DNA of 64,000 bases from Caballeronia sp. NK8 (GTDB lineage: Bacteria; Pseudomonadota; Gammaproteobacteria; Burkholderiales; Burkholderiaceae), in the NCBI RefSeq assembly GCF_018408855.1, contig NZ_AP024323.1:806001-870000 (forward strand), given 5' to 3'. Below are positions 53,254 through 64,000 of the stretch, one piece after another. The notes below the pieces were generated by a model. It saw only the letters and a program-made list of their open reading frames with translations. It did no database searches and was not told the DNA's origin. Both the position numbers and the translations under genes were made by a program. The stretch's first letter is position 1. Every line of letters starts with the position of its first letter.

Positions 53254-53276
53254 CATATACACAGTATGTGATATAT
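53254..53276. promoter_or_regulatory. Possible operator of the MFS antiporter gene
   Basis: AT-rich imperfect dyad ATATACAC-AGTAT-GTGATATAT, about 80 bp upstream of the start, of the size bound by GntR-like regulators. No matching regulator gene is adjacent. Confidence 0.4.
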
Positions 53277-53370
53277 CAAGTAAGTCAAGCGAAAGAAATG
53301 ACGGGGTTTTCACTTATGAAAGCTTTCAGCGTAAGCGCATGAAAGCTGCAGTGCGCGCCTTTGCACAGAC

Positions 53371-53404
53371 AAAAAAAAGCCCGGCAGAGACAGGCCTGCC
53401 GGGC
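53371..53404 (-). terminator. Rho-independent terminator of the porin gene
   Basis: Nine-base stem GCCCGGCAG/CTGCCGGGC with an eight-base loop, followed on the minus strand by eight T. It is about 118 bp after the porin stop. Confidence 0.8.
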
Positions 53405-53521
53405 GATGAGCGTGGCGAGACATGGCAATCCGCAGCACGCACCTCTATTTATAATTGAAAGACAAACGTAATGTAAACTGGTATTTTTGTAGGGTTTACG
53501 CTGTGCTGTATCTGACCGTTC

Positions 53522-54922
53522 TCAGAAGACGTTCACGGGAACGTTGACCATCAGGCGGTACACGTCGCTGGTGCCGTCCGGATAGTACGCGCTGTTGCTG
53601 TGGTGATGCATGTAGTAGAACTTGATAGACGTGTTCTTGAACTTGCCGTCGGGGATCGTGTAACTCGGGATCACGCCGATTTCGTAGTGCGTACCATGCA
53701 GCGGTTCGCCGTTGATCACGTAGTTGGCGGCCTGCGCGGTGCCGCTGTTGGCCATCGAACTGCCATCCGCGCCCCATCCATACGCACTCCACAGCGTGAA
53801 CTTGAAGCCCGGCATGCCGTACTCCTTCATGTTCAGCGTGTAAGACAGGCTCACGGATTTTTCGTGCGGCTGGTTGTAGTCGACATCGAGCGAATTCGAG
53901 AGGTAATCGCCCGCCGACTGGCCCATGTAGTCGAAGGTCTGATCGCTCACGATCTGCTGGAACGCGAACTGCAGCGTGTGCGCGCCGTGCGTGCCGGCGA
54001 GCGCCAGCGAGTACGCGTTGTTGTTGATCGAACCCTGCCGCTTGTCGCCGATCGCGCCCGTGTAGTAGTAGTTCAGCGAGCCGGTCCAGCGGATGCTCTT
54101 CGGGTCGCCGATGCTCTGCGTCGCCGTCAGATAGTACTGCTGCCACACGTTGTTCGCGACGCTGCCGTACAGCGAAACCGCGGTATCGTCGCCGCGCGTC
54201 CAGTCGCCGCCGAAGTACGTGAACTGCGAGACGTGCGTGCCGCCGTATTCAGTCGTGAGACCGGTAACAGTCGTCATGCCGCGCGCGATGACGCCGTCCA
54301 CCGTGCCGGCCTTCACCGTCAGGTTCTTGATCTCGTCGCTCGCGAGCGAGAAGCCGCGATAGGTCGGCGGCAGCGCGCGGTTGTCGTGCGGCACGAGGAA
54401 CGGGTTGTCGAAGAGTTGCTGACCGTATTTGAGCACCGTGTTCGACACGCGCGCCTTTACGTCCCACACGCCCGGATACGCCCACGCGAGCTGATTCGAT
54501 CCGCCGCCGTCCGTGCCGACGTGCACGCGATTGCCCGCGCCGTTGCCGCCGTTCAACTTGAACGCGCCGAACAGCGACACATCGCCGCCCAGCCCGATCA
54601 GCCCCTTCGTATAGCCCGATTCGAATACCGCCTGCGCGCCAAGCACCCAGGCGTCCTTCTTGCCCGCGCCCTTGAACTCGTCATGTTCGGTGAAGGAACG
54701 CGCGAGGATATTCAGATGCGAGTCCTCGATGAAACCCTTCGATTTCGCCTGGCTGCTCACCGGCGCGTCCGCTTCGGTATTGGGCGGCGAATCCGGCGGC
54801 GCCTCGGTGTGGCGCGAAGGCGGCTGGGCATCGGTTTCATCGGCGTGCGCGGCGACTGCGGCAGCCATGACACCACTGAACAGCAAAATCGATAGCGCGA
54901 GTGAACGTTTTTGTTTTTTCAC
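53522..54922 (-). CDS. OprD-family outer-membrane porin
   Basis: 466 aa from the GTG at 54922, which has TGGAG nine bases upstream; a GTG five codons earlier is possible. Signal peptide (ending AHAD), then an 18-strand-like OprD barrel with SHLNILARSF..., KARVSNTVLKYGQQLFDNPFL and a terminal Phe. OprD porins take up amino acids, peptides or small acids. Neighbouring peptide importer suggests peptide uptake, but the antiporter suggests organic acids. Confidence 0.9.
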   Translation of the reverse strand: MKKQKRSLALSILLFSGVMAAAVAAHADETDAQPPSRHTEAPPDSPPNTEADAPVSSQAKSKGFIEDSHLNILARSFTEHDEFKGAGKKDAWVLGAQAVFESGYTKGLIGLGGDVSLFGAFKLNGGNGAGNRVHVGTDGGGSNQLAWAYPGVWDVKARVSNTVLKYGQQLFDNPFLVPHDNRALPPTYRGFSLASDEIKNLTVKAGTVDGVIARGMTTVTGLTTEYGGTHVSQFTYFGGDWTRGDDTAVSLYGSVANNVWQQYYLTATQSIGDPKSIRWTGSLNYYYTGAIGDKRQGSINNNAYSLALAGTHGAHTLQFAFQQIVSDQTFDYMGQSAGDYLSNSLDVDYNQPHEKSVSLSYTLNMKEYGMPGFKFTLWSAYGWGADGSSMANSGTAQAANYVINGEPLHGTHYEIGVIPSYTIPDGKFKNTSIKFYYMHHHSNSAYYPDGTSDVYRLMVNVPVNVF

Positions 54923-55144
54923 GAAAAAAATCTCCACTTTTTAATTCAACTTCTAACGGCTTGATCGAAACTAAGGATTGCGAAAAGCCTCACCCGGCGA
55001 CGTGGATAAAGCGTCGAGGTGTACAGGCGGATTTGGCAAACGGGGCAACAGAGGCGGCGCGGCCGCCTCATGGGTCAGTGTGATTTATTGCGGGGGAATC
55101 GTGTCCTCTGTTGTCGTGGGTTGTCTATCAGTGCGGCGTGCGTT

Positions 55145-57107
<1,963 letters not shown>

Positions 57108-57110
57108 GGC

Positions 57111-58001
57111 TCACCTGTCCTTCGGATCGAGCGCGTCGCGCAGCCCGTCGCCGACAAAGTTGATGCAGTAAAGCGTGATGGACAACAACGCCGCCGGGAA
57201 CAGCAGAATCCACGGCGCGGATTCCATCACGCCGACGCCGTCCTGGATCAGCACGCCCCAGCTCGTCATCGGTTCCTGCACGCCGAGACCGAGAAACGAC
57301 AGCACCGATTCCGTGAGAATGACGCCGGGCACGGTCACGGTCGTGTAGATCGCGACGATGCCGAGCAGATTCGGCACCACGTGCCGCGCGATGATGCGCC
57401 GCGTCGGCACGCCGATCGCGCGCGCCGCCTCGACGTACTCCTTCGAGCGGATCGAGAGCGTCTGGCCGCGCACGACGCGCGCCATGTCCATCCACGAGAA
57501 GATCGTGATGGTGATCACGACGAGATAGAACTCGCGGCCGAGCAGCGTCACCATCAGGATCGCGATGAGCAGATACGGAATGGCGTACATCATGTCGACG
57601 ACGCGCATCATCGCGTTATCGACGCGCCCGCCGACGAAGCCCGCGATCGCGCCCCACACGATGCCGAGCGTGACCGACGTGAGCGTGGCGAGCGCGCCGA
57701 TCATCAGCGACACGCGTCCGCCGACGAGGCAGCGCACGAGCAGATCGCGGCCGGTGTCGTCGGTGCCGAACAGATGCCAGTTCGCGAGCGTGGGCGGCGT
57801 GCCGGTCGCGTTCCAGTCGGTGGAATCGAACGCGTTCGGCAGGAGCCACGGCCCGATGATGCACGCGAGCGTGATCAGCACGAGCAAGGCGAGGCTCACG
57901 ACCGCGGCCTTGTTGCGCAGGAAACGCGCGCGCGCGTCCTGCCACGGACTGCGGCCCGCGACCGCCTTTTCGAGCATGGGTGCAAGAGAAGCAGATTTCA
58001 T
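57111..58001 (-). CDS. dppC: Di/oligopeptide ABC importer permease (DppC-like)
   Basis: 296 aa. N-terminal OppC-N helix, five to six membrane segments, and the EAA loop VEAARAIGVPTRRIIARHVVPN that docks the ATPase. ATG at 58001. Eleven bp after dppB. Confidence 0.92.
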   Translation of the reverse strand: MKSASLAPMLEKAVAGRSPWQDARARFLRNKAAVVSLALLVLITLACIIGPWLLPNAFDSTDWNATGTPPTLANWHLFGTDDTGRDLLVRCLVGGRVSLMIGALATLTSVTLGIVWGAIAGFVGGRVDNAMMRVVDMMYAIPYLLIAILMVTLLGREFYLVVITITIFSWMDMARVVRGQTLSIRSKEYVEAARAIGVPTRRIIARHVVPNLLGIVAIYTTVTVPGVILTESVLSFLGLGVQEPMTSWGVLIQDGVGVMESAPWILLFPAALLSITLYCINFVGDGLRDALDPKDR

Positions 58002-58012
58002 CGCGCACCCTC

Positions 58013-58933
58013 TCAGTAGCGGATTTTCGGATCGAGCCATGCGTAAGCAAGGTCGACCAGCAGATTGAGCAGCACGGCGACCACCGTCACCAGCACGACG
58101 AGGCCGAGCACGAGCGTGTAATCGCGATTGGCCGCGCCGTTCACGATCAGCTTGCCGATGCCCGGCAGCGAGAACACCGATTCCGTGACGACCGCCGCCG
58201 TGATCGACGAGATCGCGAGCGGCCCGATCACCGAGACGACCGGAATCAGCGTCGGCTTGAGCGCGTGGCGCAGCACGATGGTGTGCATCGGCAAGCCCTT
58301 TGCCCGCGCGGTGCGGATGTAGTTCGTGTTCAGCACCTCGATCAGGCTCGCGCGCGTCACGCGTCCCACGGTCGCGACGTTGATCATCGCGAGCAGCGCG
58401 ATGGGCAGCGCCATGTAGCGCAACTGGAAGTCGTTCCAGCCGCCCGCCGGCAGCCACTTCAGCAGGATCGCGAAGACGAGGATCAGCACCGGCCCGAGCA
58501 CGAACGACGGAAACGCATTGCCCGCGTTGCTGACGAGCATGAGCGCGTAGTCCGCGATGCTGTTGCGGCGCAGGGCCGCCGCGCAGCCGAGCGCGACGCC
58601 GGTCACGATGGCGAGCAGCATCGACACGCCGCCGATCGTGAGCGACACCGGCAGCGCGCGCAGCACGAGGTCGTTCACGCTCCAGTCGGCATAACGGAAC
58701 GACGCGCCGAGGTCGCCGTGCAGAAGGCCGTCGAGATAGAGCAGATACTGCTTCCACAGCGGCTCGTCGAGGTGATACTTCGCCCGCAGGTTCGCGAGCA
58801 CTTCCGCGGACACCTTGCGCTCGCCGTCGAACGGACCGCCCGGCGTCGCGTGCAACAGCAGGTAGCAGATCGTCACGACGATCAGGAGTGTCGGCAGCGT
58901 GAGCAGCACGCGCCGCAACGTGTAGGACCACAT
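58013..58933 (-). CDS. dppB: Di/oligopeptide ABC importer permease (DppB-like)
   Basis: 306 aa, six membrane segments, EAA loop IRTARAKGLPMHTIVLRHALKP. ATG at 58933 with AAGGGGA upstream. Lies 40 bp behind the binding-protein gene in a five-gene importer operon. Confidence 0.93.
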   Translation of the reverse strand: MWSYTLRRVLLTLPTLLIVVTICYLLLHATPGGPFDGERKVSAEVLANLRAKYHLDEPLWKQYLLYLDGLLHGDLGASFRYADWSVNDLVLRALPVSLTIGGVSMLLAIVTGVALGCAAALRRNSIADYALMLVSNAGNAFPSFVLGPVLILVFAILLKWLPAGGWNDFQLRYMALPIALLAMINVATVGRVTRASLIEVLNTNYIRTARAKGLPMHTIVLRHALKPTLIPVVSVIGPLAISSITAAVVTESVFSLPGIGKLIVNGAANRDYTLVLGLVVLVTVVAVLLNLLVDLAYAWLDPKIRY

Positions 58934-58973
58934 GAGCGTTCCCCTTCGCTAATGTCAGTGAAACCGATGAATG

Positions 58974-60611
58974 TCAGTGCTTGACGATGTAGAGATCCTT
59001 GCTGCCGTAGTGATCCATCGGGTTCTTGAGCGAATAGCCGCCGACATAGCTCTTCACCAGACGCGGCAAGCCGTATTGCAGCAGCGGCAGCATCGGATAG
59101 TCGTCCATCACGATCTTGGCCGCCTGGGTCTGCAGCTGCGTGCGCTTGGCGAGATCCGCCGTTCCGGCCGCTTCCTTGATGAGCGCGTCGGCCTTCGGGC
59201 TGCAGTTGAAGTTGTCGTTCTGCTCCGACTTGCATTGCACGAGCGTGAGGAAGGTCGTCGCGTCGTTGTAGTCGGCCACCCAGCCGTTGCGCGCGATCTG
59301 GTAGTCGCCGCTATGACGCTTCTTGAGCAGCACCTTGAATTCCATCGACTCGATGTCCATCGTGAGGCCGAGCTTCGTCTTCCATTCCGATGCGACGAAA
59401 ATCGCCATCTTCTTGTTGTAGTCGCTCGTGTTGGTCGCGAAATGCAGCTGCGTGCCCGGCTTCACGCCCGCCTGTTCCAGCAGCTTCTTCGCTTCTTCGA
59501 CGCGCTTTGCCATCGGCCAGGCCGACCATTCGTAGTTCGATACGTCCGCGCCGCTCACGCCCTTCGGAAGCAGCCCGTACAGCGGCGTCTGGCCGTCGGC
59601 GGTCACGCGCTGCGCGAGCAGATCGCGGTCGATGACCATCGAAAGCGCCTTGCGCACGCGCACATCCTTCAGCAGCGGATCGCGATTGTTGAAGCTGTAA
59701 TAGCGCGTGCCGAGAATCAGCGAGTTGCGGATGTCCTTCGGGAATTGCTGGCTGTACTTCGCGTACGTGCCTGTGGGCAACTGATACGTCATGTCGTTTT
59801 CGCCGGACTGGAACAGCTTGACGTCGGTGTTTTCGTCCTCGACCGGCAGATAAGTGACCTGCGTCAACTGAACGTTCGTCTTGTCCCAGTAGTTCGCGTT
59901 CTTCGTCAGCACGAGCTTGCTGTTGACCTGCCAGTCCTTGAGTTGAAACGCGCCGTTGCTGACGAGATTGCCCGGCTTCGTCCAGTCCTTGCCGAATTTT
60001 TCTACCGTCGCGCGATGAATCGGCCCGAAATTCGGATTCGACATCAGTTCGGGCAGGAACGGCACGAGGCCGTCAGTTTTGACTTCGATCGTGTTCGCGT
60101 CGATGGCGCGCATGCCGAGCGCGCTCGCCGGCTTTTTGCCCGCGACGATATCCGCGCCGTTTTGCAGGAACGGACCAAACACGCTCGCATACGACGACGC
60201 CGTTTTCGGGTCGACGAAGCGCTGGCTGCCGTAGACGAAATCGTTTGCGGTGACGGCGTCGCCATTGGACCAGCGGGCGCTCTTGCGCAAGTGGAAGATC
60301 CAGGTCGTCGAGTCCTTCTGTTCCCACTTTTCCGCGACACCCGGCACTACTTTTCCGTCCGAATCGGTGGCGGTCAGGCTCTCGAACAGATCACGCGCGA
60401 CGTTGGCCGCCACTACGGTTTCGACCAGCGCAGGATCGAGCGTCTCGACCTCGGAGCCGTTGTTGCGCACGAGTTCCTGCTTCGCGGCGAGCGTGACGCC
60501 GGACGGCACGATGGCGGCCGACGCGTGCAATGCGGACAGGGACAGCAGCGCCGCCGCCGCGGCGAATTTCGTGCGCTGGATCGATGCTTGGGAAATGGCA
60601 AAAACCGTCAT
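58974..60611 (-). CDS. Oligopeptide-binding protein (OppA/MppA-like)
   Basis: 545 aa. Signal peptide to about residue 32. SBP5 fold with ETLDPALVETVVAANVARDLFE, RWSNGDAVTANDF and DYNDATTFL. It delivers peptides to the DppBCDF membrane complex. ATG preceded by a strong AAGGAGG. First gene of the operon; a LysR gene is divergent 443 bp away. Glutathione-type peptides are possible because a gamma-glutamyltransferase lies close by. Confidence 0.92.
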   Translation of the reverse strand: MTVFAISQASIQRTKFAAAAALLSLSALHASAAIVPSGVTLAAKQELVRNNGSEVETLDPALVETVVAANVARDLFESLTATDSDGKVVPGVAEKWEQKDSTTWIFHLRKSARWSNGDAVTANDFVYGSQRFVDPKTASSYASVFGPFLQNGADIVAGKKPASALGMRAIDANTIEVKTDGLVPFLPELMSNPNFGPIHRATVEKFGKDWTKPGNLVSNGAFQLKDWQVNSKLVLTKNANYWDKTNVQLTQVTYLPVEDENTDVKLFQSGENDMTYQLPTGTYAKYSQQFPKDIRNSLILGTRYYSFNNRDPLLKDVRVRKALSMVIDRDLLAQRVTADGQTPLYGLLPKGVSGADVSNYEWSAWPMAKRVEEAKKLLEQAGVKPGTQLHFATNTSDYNKKMAIFVASEWKTKLGLTMDIESMEFKVLLKKRHSGDYQIARNGWVADYNDATTFLTLVQCKSEQNDNFNCSPKADALIKEAAGTADLAKRTQLQTQAAKIVMDDYPMLPLLQYGLPRLVKSYVGGYSLKNPMDHYGSKDLYIVKH

Positions 60612-61054
60612 GGGGATCCTCCTTCTTAGTCTCGTTTATCGCTTGTGCTTTTCGTTGTCCTTGCGGACGTTCGCGGCCTTCGCGCATCGAATGTTTATCG
60701 CATTCAGGATAAACAAGCCGCGCTCGAACTTAGCAAAGCTAACGAAAAGCTTTCTGATTGCTGTCGGTGCGCTACGCTCACGCACACTGGCGACGCGCGT
60801 CGGACGCGGGATTTCTTACGTCGACGCTTTCATTCGCGCTTCAGGCTGGCGGCGAGTATTTCGCATCAATAAGACGGATGCCACTCACATGTGCTTATAG
60901 ACACTAAATTTTTCGAATACTCGTTCAATTTGTTGGTTAAACGCACTTCGAAGCTTTTGGCCCGCACACAGGGATGCGGCAGCAAGTGCTTGTTTCCTAT
61001 AAGATTGCGTCGCATTTTTTGACTTTTCTCAGCCGCTCACGAGCCGTCCGCAAG
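60612..61054. other. 443-bp divergent regulatory region
   Basis: AT-rich. No gene supported. It contains the palindrome TTAGC-AAA-GCTAA (60730-60742) and must hold promoters of the importer operon and of the LysR gene. Confidence 0.5.
60730..60742. promoter_or_regulatory. Possible operator of the peptide-importer operon
   Basis: Perfect palindrome TTAGC-AAA-GCTAA about 120 bp upstream of the binding-protein ATG. A LysR-type regulator encoded divergently could bind here. Confidence 0.35.
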
Positions 61055-61984
61055 ATGATCCGTTTTCGCCAGATCGAGGCTTTTCGCAGCCTCATCATGA
61101 CCGGCACCAGTGTCGGCGCAGCAAAAAAACTCCATGTGACCCAACCCGCGATCAGCCGTCTGATCGCCGATCTCGAAGCCGATCTCGGCTTCAGCCTGTT
61201 TTCGCGCATCGGCGGCCGCCTGAATCCGACGACCGCCGGGCTGCGCTTCTACAAGTCCGTCGAGGAAAACTTCCTCGGGCTGGAACGTCTGAAGCAGGTC
61301 GCCGACATGATCCGCGAGGAAGCCTCCGATGGCCTCACCGTCGCATGCATGCCCGTGCTCGCGACGACGCTCCTGCCGCCCGTGCTCGCCGATTTCACCG
61401 AGCGGCATCCCGGCGTGCCGATCAAGGTCGATTCGGTGAAGGTGCCCGAAGTGCTCGTGAACCTGCAGAACCACAAGGCCGATGTCGCGTTGAGCCTCGC
61501 GTTCCCGGCGGTCGCGGGCATCGAGGTGGAGACGCTGCTCAAGGCGCCCGCCTCGTGCGCGATGCCTGCCACGCACAAGCTCGCGAAAAAGAAAATCGTG
61601 CGCCCGGCCGACTTGCGCGGCGAAAAGCTCATCGGCTGGCTGCCCAACTCGCGCCAGCCCTACGATGCCGAGCAATCGCTGATTTCATCGACGGAAGACC
61701 GCCCGCGCTACACCGTCTTCACCGACACGGCCCACACGCGCTACGCGATGGTCGCGGGCGGGCTCGGCATCTCGATCGTCGAGCCGTTCGCGGCGAAGGT
61801 CTGGCGCCCGCACGGCGTGGTCGTGCGGCCATTCGAGACCGACATCGAATATGAATACGTGCTGTCGTATCCGAGCAGCGGTATCCGTTCGGATCTGGTC
61901 GCGGCGTTCCGGGATTCGGTGAAGCGCATCGTGGAGCACTATTCGTTCGATGCGCCGGAAGAGGTTCTGCTCGCCGCCGAGTGA
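61055..61984 (+). CDS. LysR-type transcriptional regulator
   Basis: 309 aa. N-terminal winged helix (FRQIEAFRSLIMTGTSVGAAKKLHVTQPAISRLI) and a LysR substrate-binding domain (about 92-295). The start at 61055 fits the family. Probably controls the divergent peptide importer, and perhaps the following genes. Confidence 0.93.
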   Translation: MIRFRQIEAFRSLIMTGTSVGAAKKLHVTQPAISRLIADLEADLGFSLFSRIGGRLNPTTAGLRFYKSVEENFLGLERLKQVADMIREEASDGLTVACMPVLATTLLPPVLADFTERHPGVPIKVDSVKVPEVLVNLQNHKADVALSLAFPAVAGIEVETLLKAPASCAMPATHKLAKKKIVRPADLRGEKLIGWLPNSRQPYDAEQSLISSTEDRPRYTVFTDTAHTRYAMVAGGLGISIVEPFAAKVWRPHGVVVRPFETDIEYEYVLSYPSSGIRSDLVAAFRDSVKRIVEHYSFDAPEEVLLAAE

Positions 61985-62056
61985 CGCGCCGAACACGCTT
62001 TCGCGCTTCGTTTCATACTCTTGCTTGTTGCCAATTCCCATCCACACGGAGCATTC

Positions 62057-62818
62057 ATGCACGATCTGAAAGGCAAGTCGATCCTCATCACGGGCGCGAG
62101 CACCGGCATCGGCGCGGCGGCGGCGCGCGCGTTCGCGCAGTACGGCGCGAATGTCGCGGTGCACTACAACAGCTCGAAAGACAAGGCCGAAGAAGTCGCG
62201 AAGGACGTGCGCGCGCTCGGCGTCACGGCGATCACGGTCGGCGCGGACGTGCGCGATTCGAAGGCGATCGACGCCGCCGTCGCGCAGGTCGTCGACAGCT
62301 TCGGCAAGATCGACGTGCTCATCAACAACGCGGGCAGCCTCGTGAAGCGCGAGCCGATCGCCTCCGTCAGCGACGAACTCTTCGACGAGATCATGCACAT
62401 CAACGCGCGCTCGGTCGTCGCGTTCACGCGCGCGGCGCTGCCGTCGCTGCGCTCGGGCGGCGGCGGTTCGATCATCAACGTGACGTCTGTTGCGGCGCGC
62501 AACGGCGGCGGCCCGGGCGCGCTGCTCTACGCGGCCTCGAAGGGCTTCGTCAGCACGATCACCAAAGGCATGGCGAAGGAACTGATGCCCGATCGCATCC
62601 GCGTGAACGCCGTCGCGCCCGGCGTGATCCAGACGCCGTTTCAGGAGCGCTTCACCACGCCGGAACAACTGGAGTCGTTCCGCAAGTCGATTCCGATGGG
62701 CTTCATCGGCGAGCCCGACGATTGCAGCGGCGCGTTCCTCTATCTCGCGTCCGAAGCGATGTCGCGCTATGTGACCGGACAGATAATCGACGTGAACGGC
62801 GGCCAACTGATGCCGTGA
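62057..62818 (+). CDS. Short-chain dehydrogenase/reductase
   Basis: 253 aa. Rossmann TGASTGIG, NNAG, catalytic Ser in NVTSVAARNGG and YAASK, classical SDR layout. NAD(P)-dependent oxidoreductase of unknown substrate. ATG at 62057, GGAG ten bases upstream. Between the LysR and ggt genes on the same strand. Confidence 0.92.
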   Translation: MHDLKGKSILITGASTGIGAAAARAFAQYGANVAVHYNSSKDKAEEVAKDVRALGVTAITVGADVRDSKAIDAAVAQVVDSFGKIDVLINNAGSLVKREPIASVSDELFDEIMHINARSVVAFTRAALPSLRSGGGGSIINVTSVAARNGGGPGALLYAASKGFVSTITKGMAKELMPDRIRVNAVAPGVIQTPFQERFTTPEQLESFRKSIPMGFIGEPDDCSGAFLYLASEAMSRYVTGQIIDVNGGQLMP

Positions 62819-62891
62819 TCCTCGCGCGGCGTGCCGCGTGGTATATAAGCGTCTGGTCTTTCGTCGCAGATAACACAGGAGAACGCAGGAG

Positions 62892-64000
62892 ATGTCCGTC
62901 AACCAGAAACCGCGCTTCCGCTCCCTCGCGCTCGGCGCCTTCGTCGCGTCCGCGCTCATGACGGCGGGATTCGTCGAGACCGCGCCGGCCTACGCGAAAA
63001 CCGCCGACAGCCAGCCGCAGGTCCTCACCGCGTCGGCCGTTGCGGTGGCCGACAAATACGCCGCCGATACCGCCGAGCAGATCTTCAAGCTCGGCGGCAA
63101 TGCGGTCGATGCGGCCGTCGCGATCGCCTTCACGCTCGCCGTCACCTATCCGGAAGCGGGCAATATCGGCGGCGGCGGCTTCATGACGCTCTACGTCGAT
63201 CATCGTCCGTACTTTCTGGACTACCGCGAGCGCGCGCCGCTCGCCGCCACGCGCAACATGTATCTCGACGACAAGGGCGAGGTCATCAAAGGCATGAGCC
63301 TGTTCGGGCATCGCGCGGTGGGCGTGCCCGGCACCGTCGACGGCATGTGGGAAGCGCAGAAGCGCTTCGGCAAGCTCAAGTGGAAACAGGTGCTCGCACC
63401 CGCGATCAAGTACGCGCAGGACGGTTTCGTCGTCGACGATCAACTGGTCAAGCGCCGCGACGACGCGTCGAAGGATTTCGCCGGCAAGACCAACTTCGAT
63501 CTGTATTTCGGCGGCATGAAGGCGGGCGAAGTCTTCAAGCAGCCCGATCTCGCGAAGACGCTGCAACGCATCTCCGACAAGGGGTCCAAAGGCTTCTACG
63601 AAGGCGAGACCGCCGAGCTGATCGCGAAGTCGATGGAAGGCCACGGCCTCATCACCAAGCGCGACCTGAAGGACTACAAGGCCGTGTGGCGTCAGCCGAT
63701 CACCGCGAGCTGGAACGGCTATCGCGTGATCACCGCGCCGCCGCCGAGCTCGGGCGGCATCGGCCTCGTGCAGTTGCTGAAGATGAAGGCCGATCTCAAG
63801 GACAAGTTCCAGAACGTGCCGCTCGATTCCGCGCAGTACATTCACCTCGTCGCGGAAATCGAGAAGCGCGTGTTCGCGGATCGCGCTCAGTATCTCGGCG
63901 ATCCCGATTTCTACAAGGTGCCGGTCGCGCAGCTCACCAATGACGACTACATCCTGAAGCGCGCGCAGGAAGTCAATCCGGACGAGCCTTCGGACACCAA
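62892..64000 (+). CDS. ggt: Gamma-glutamyltransferase, 5' part (gene runs off the window)
   Basis: First about 369 residues. Signal peptide (ending APAYAK). NAVDAAVAIAFTLAVTYPEAGNIGGGGFMT, DYRERAP and GVPGTVDGMWEA are diagnostic. The autocatalytic Thr and small subunit lie beyond the window. Periplasmic; cleaves gamma-glutamyl bonds such as glutathione. ATG at 62892 with AGGAG directly upstream. Next to a peptide importer that could take up the released Cys-Gly. Confidence 0.92.
   Translation, partial: MSVNQKPRFRSLALGAFVASALMTAGFVETAPAYAKTADSQPQVLTASAVAVADKYAADTAEQIFKLGGNAVDAAVAIAFTLAVTYPEAGNIGGGGFMTLYVDHRPYFLDYRERAPLAATRNMYLDDKGEVIKGMSLFGHRAVGVPGTVDGMWEAQKRFGKLKWKQVLAPAIKYAQDGFVVDDQLVKRRDDASKDFAGKTNFDLYFGGMKAGEVFKQPDLAKTLQRISDKGSKGFYEGETAELIAKSMEGHGLITKRDLKDYKAVWRQPITASWNGYRVITAPPPSSGGIGLVQLLKMKADLKDKFQNVPLDSAQYIHLVAEIEKRVFADRAQYLGDPDFYKVPVAQLTNDDYILKRAQEVNPDEPSDT

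Larger units (their letters stand above)
53175..53521. other. 347-bp gap between antiporter and porin genes
   Basis: No gene seen. It holds the candidate operator of the antiporter and the porin terminator, listed separately. Confidence 0.6.

Overview
This 64 kb window is high-GC, densely packed and looks like a Burkholderiaceae chromosome, most likely Caballeronia/Paraburkholderia. That is inferred from the gene repertoire (OxlT-type antiporter, OprD-like porin, ba3-type oxidase, NorR/Hmp/NnrS, two DUF4399 proteins) and from codon and GC style, not from a database search. No rRNA, tRNA, CRISPR array or insertion sequence was seen.

Region 1 (1-18.9 kb) is the most unusual part. Two small genes (220-546 and 13114-13413, minus) encode 99-108 aa peptides. 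They share a 26-residue double-glycine leader and have Cys-free, Asn/Gln-rich cores. They flank a secretion module on the minus strand: TolC-like lipoprotein, twin-FHA membrane protein, HlyD-like adaptor, parvulin-like isomerase, and a 1019 aa exporter with two cyclic-nucleotide-binding-like domains, a C39 leader peptidase and an ABC transporter. A sigma-54 activator follows directly. A PP2C phosphatase lies behind the first peptide. Both peptide genes have a good sigma-54 -24/-12 promoter and share a possible upstream activator element. I read this as a dedicated, sigma-54-switched type I export system for GG-leader peptides with Ser/Thr-phosphorylation signalling parts. A BrnTA toxin-antitoxin pair is inserted behind the activator. 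Next to it lie a DUF4399 pair, a caspase/SUMF1-like fusion and a DUF3857-transglutaminase protein.

Region 2 (18.9-39 kb) is mixed housekeeping and accessory metabolism. It holds an HPP-CBS/MarR/ClC operon behind a MarR-type palindrome, a TPR-GT9 protein, a Tat-exported aldo/keto reductase, DUF1810, a PRC-barrel protein, AcuI, a chemoreceptor, a PLP enzyme, a sirtuin, a zinc dehydrogenase, OmpW, a GlxA-type regulator facing an HD hydrolase, an extensin-like protein and ferredoxin-NADP reductase.

Region 3 (39.1-40.3 kb) is an AT-richer islet with a probable peptidoglycan-amidase effector and a frameshifted DUF3828-like immunity gene.

Region 4 (40.3-51.6 kb) is respiratory and nitrosative-stress related: a ba3-type oxidase (including a 56 aa subunit) with three c-type cytochromes, then norR facing hmp, then a CMD protein, a cupin and nnrS.

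Region 5 (51.8-64 kb) holds an oxalate/formate-type MFS antiporter, an OprD-like porin, a complete oligopeptide ABC importer with a divergent LysR regulator, an SDR, and the 5' part of a gamma-glutamyltransferase gene that runs off the window.
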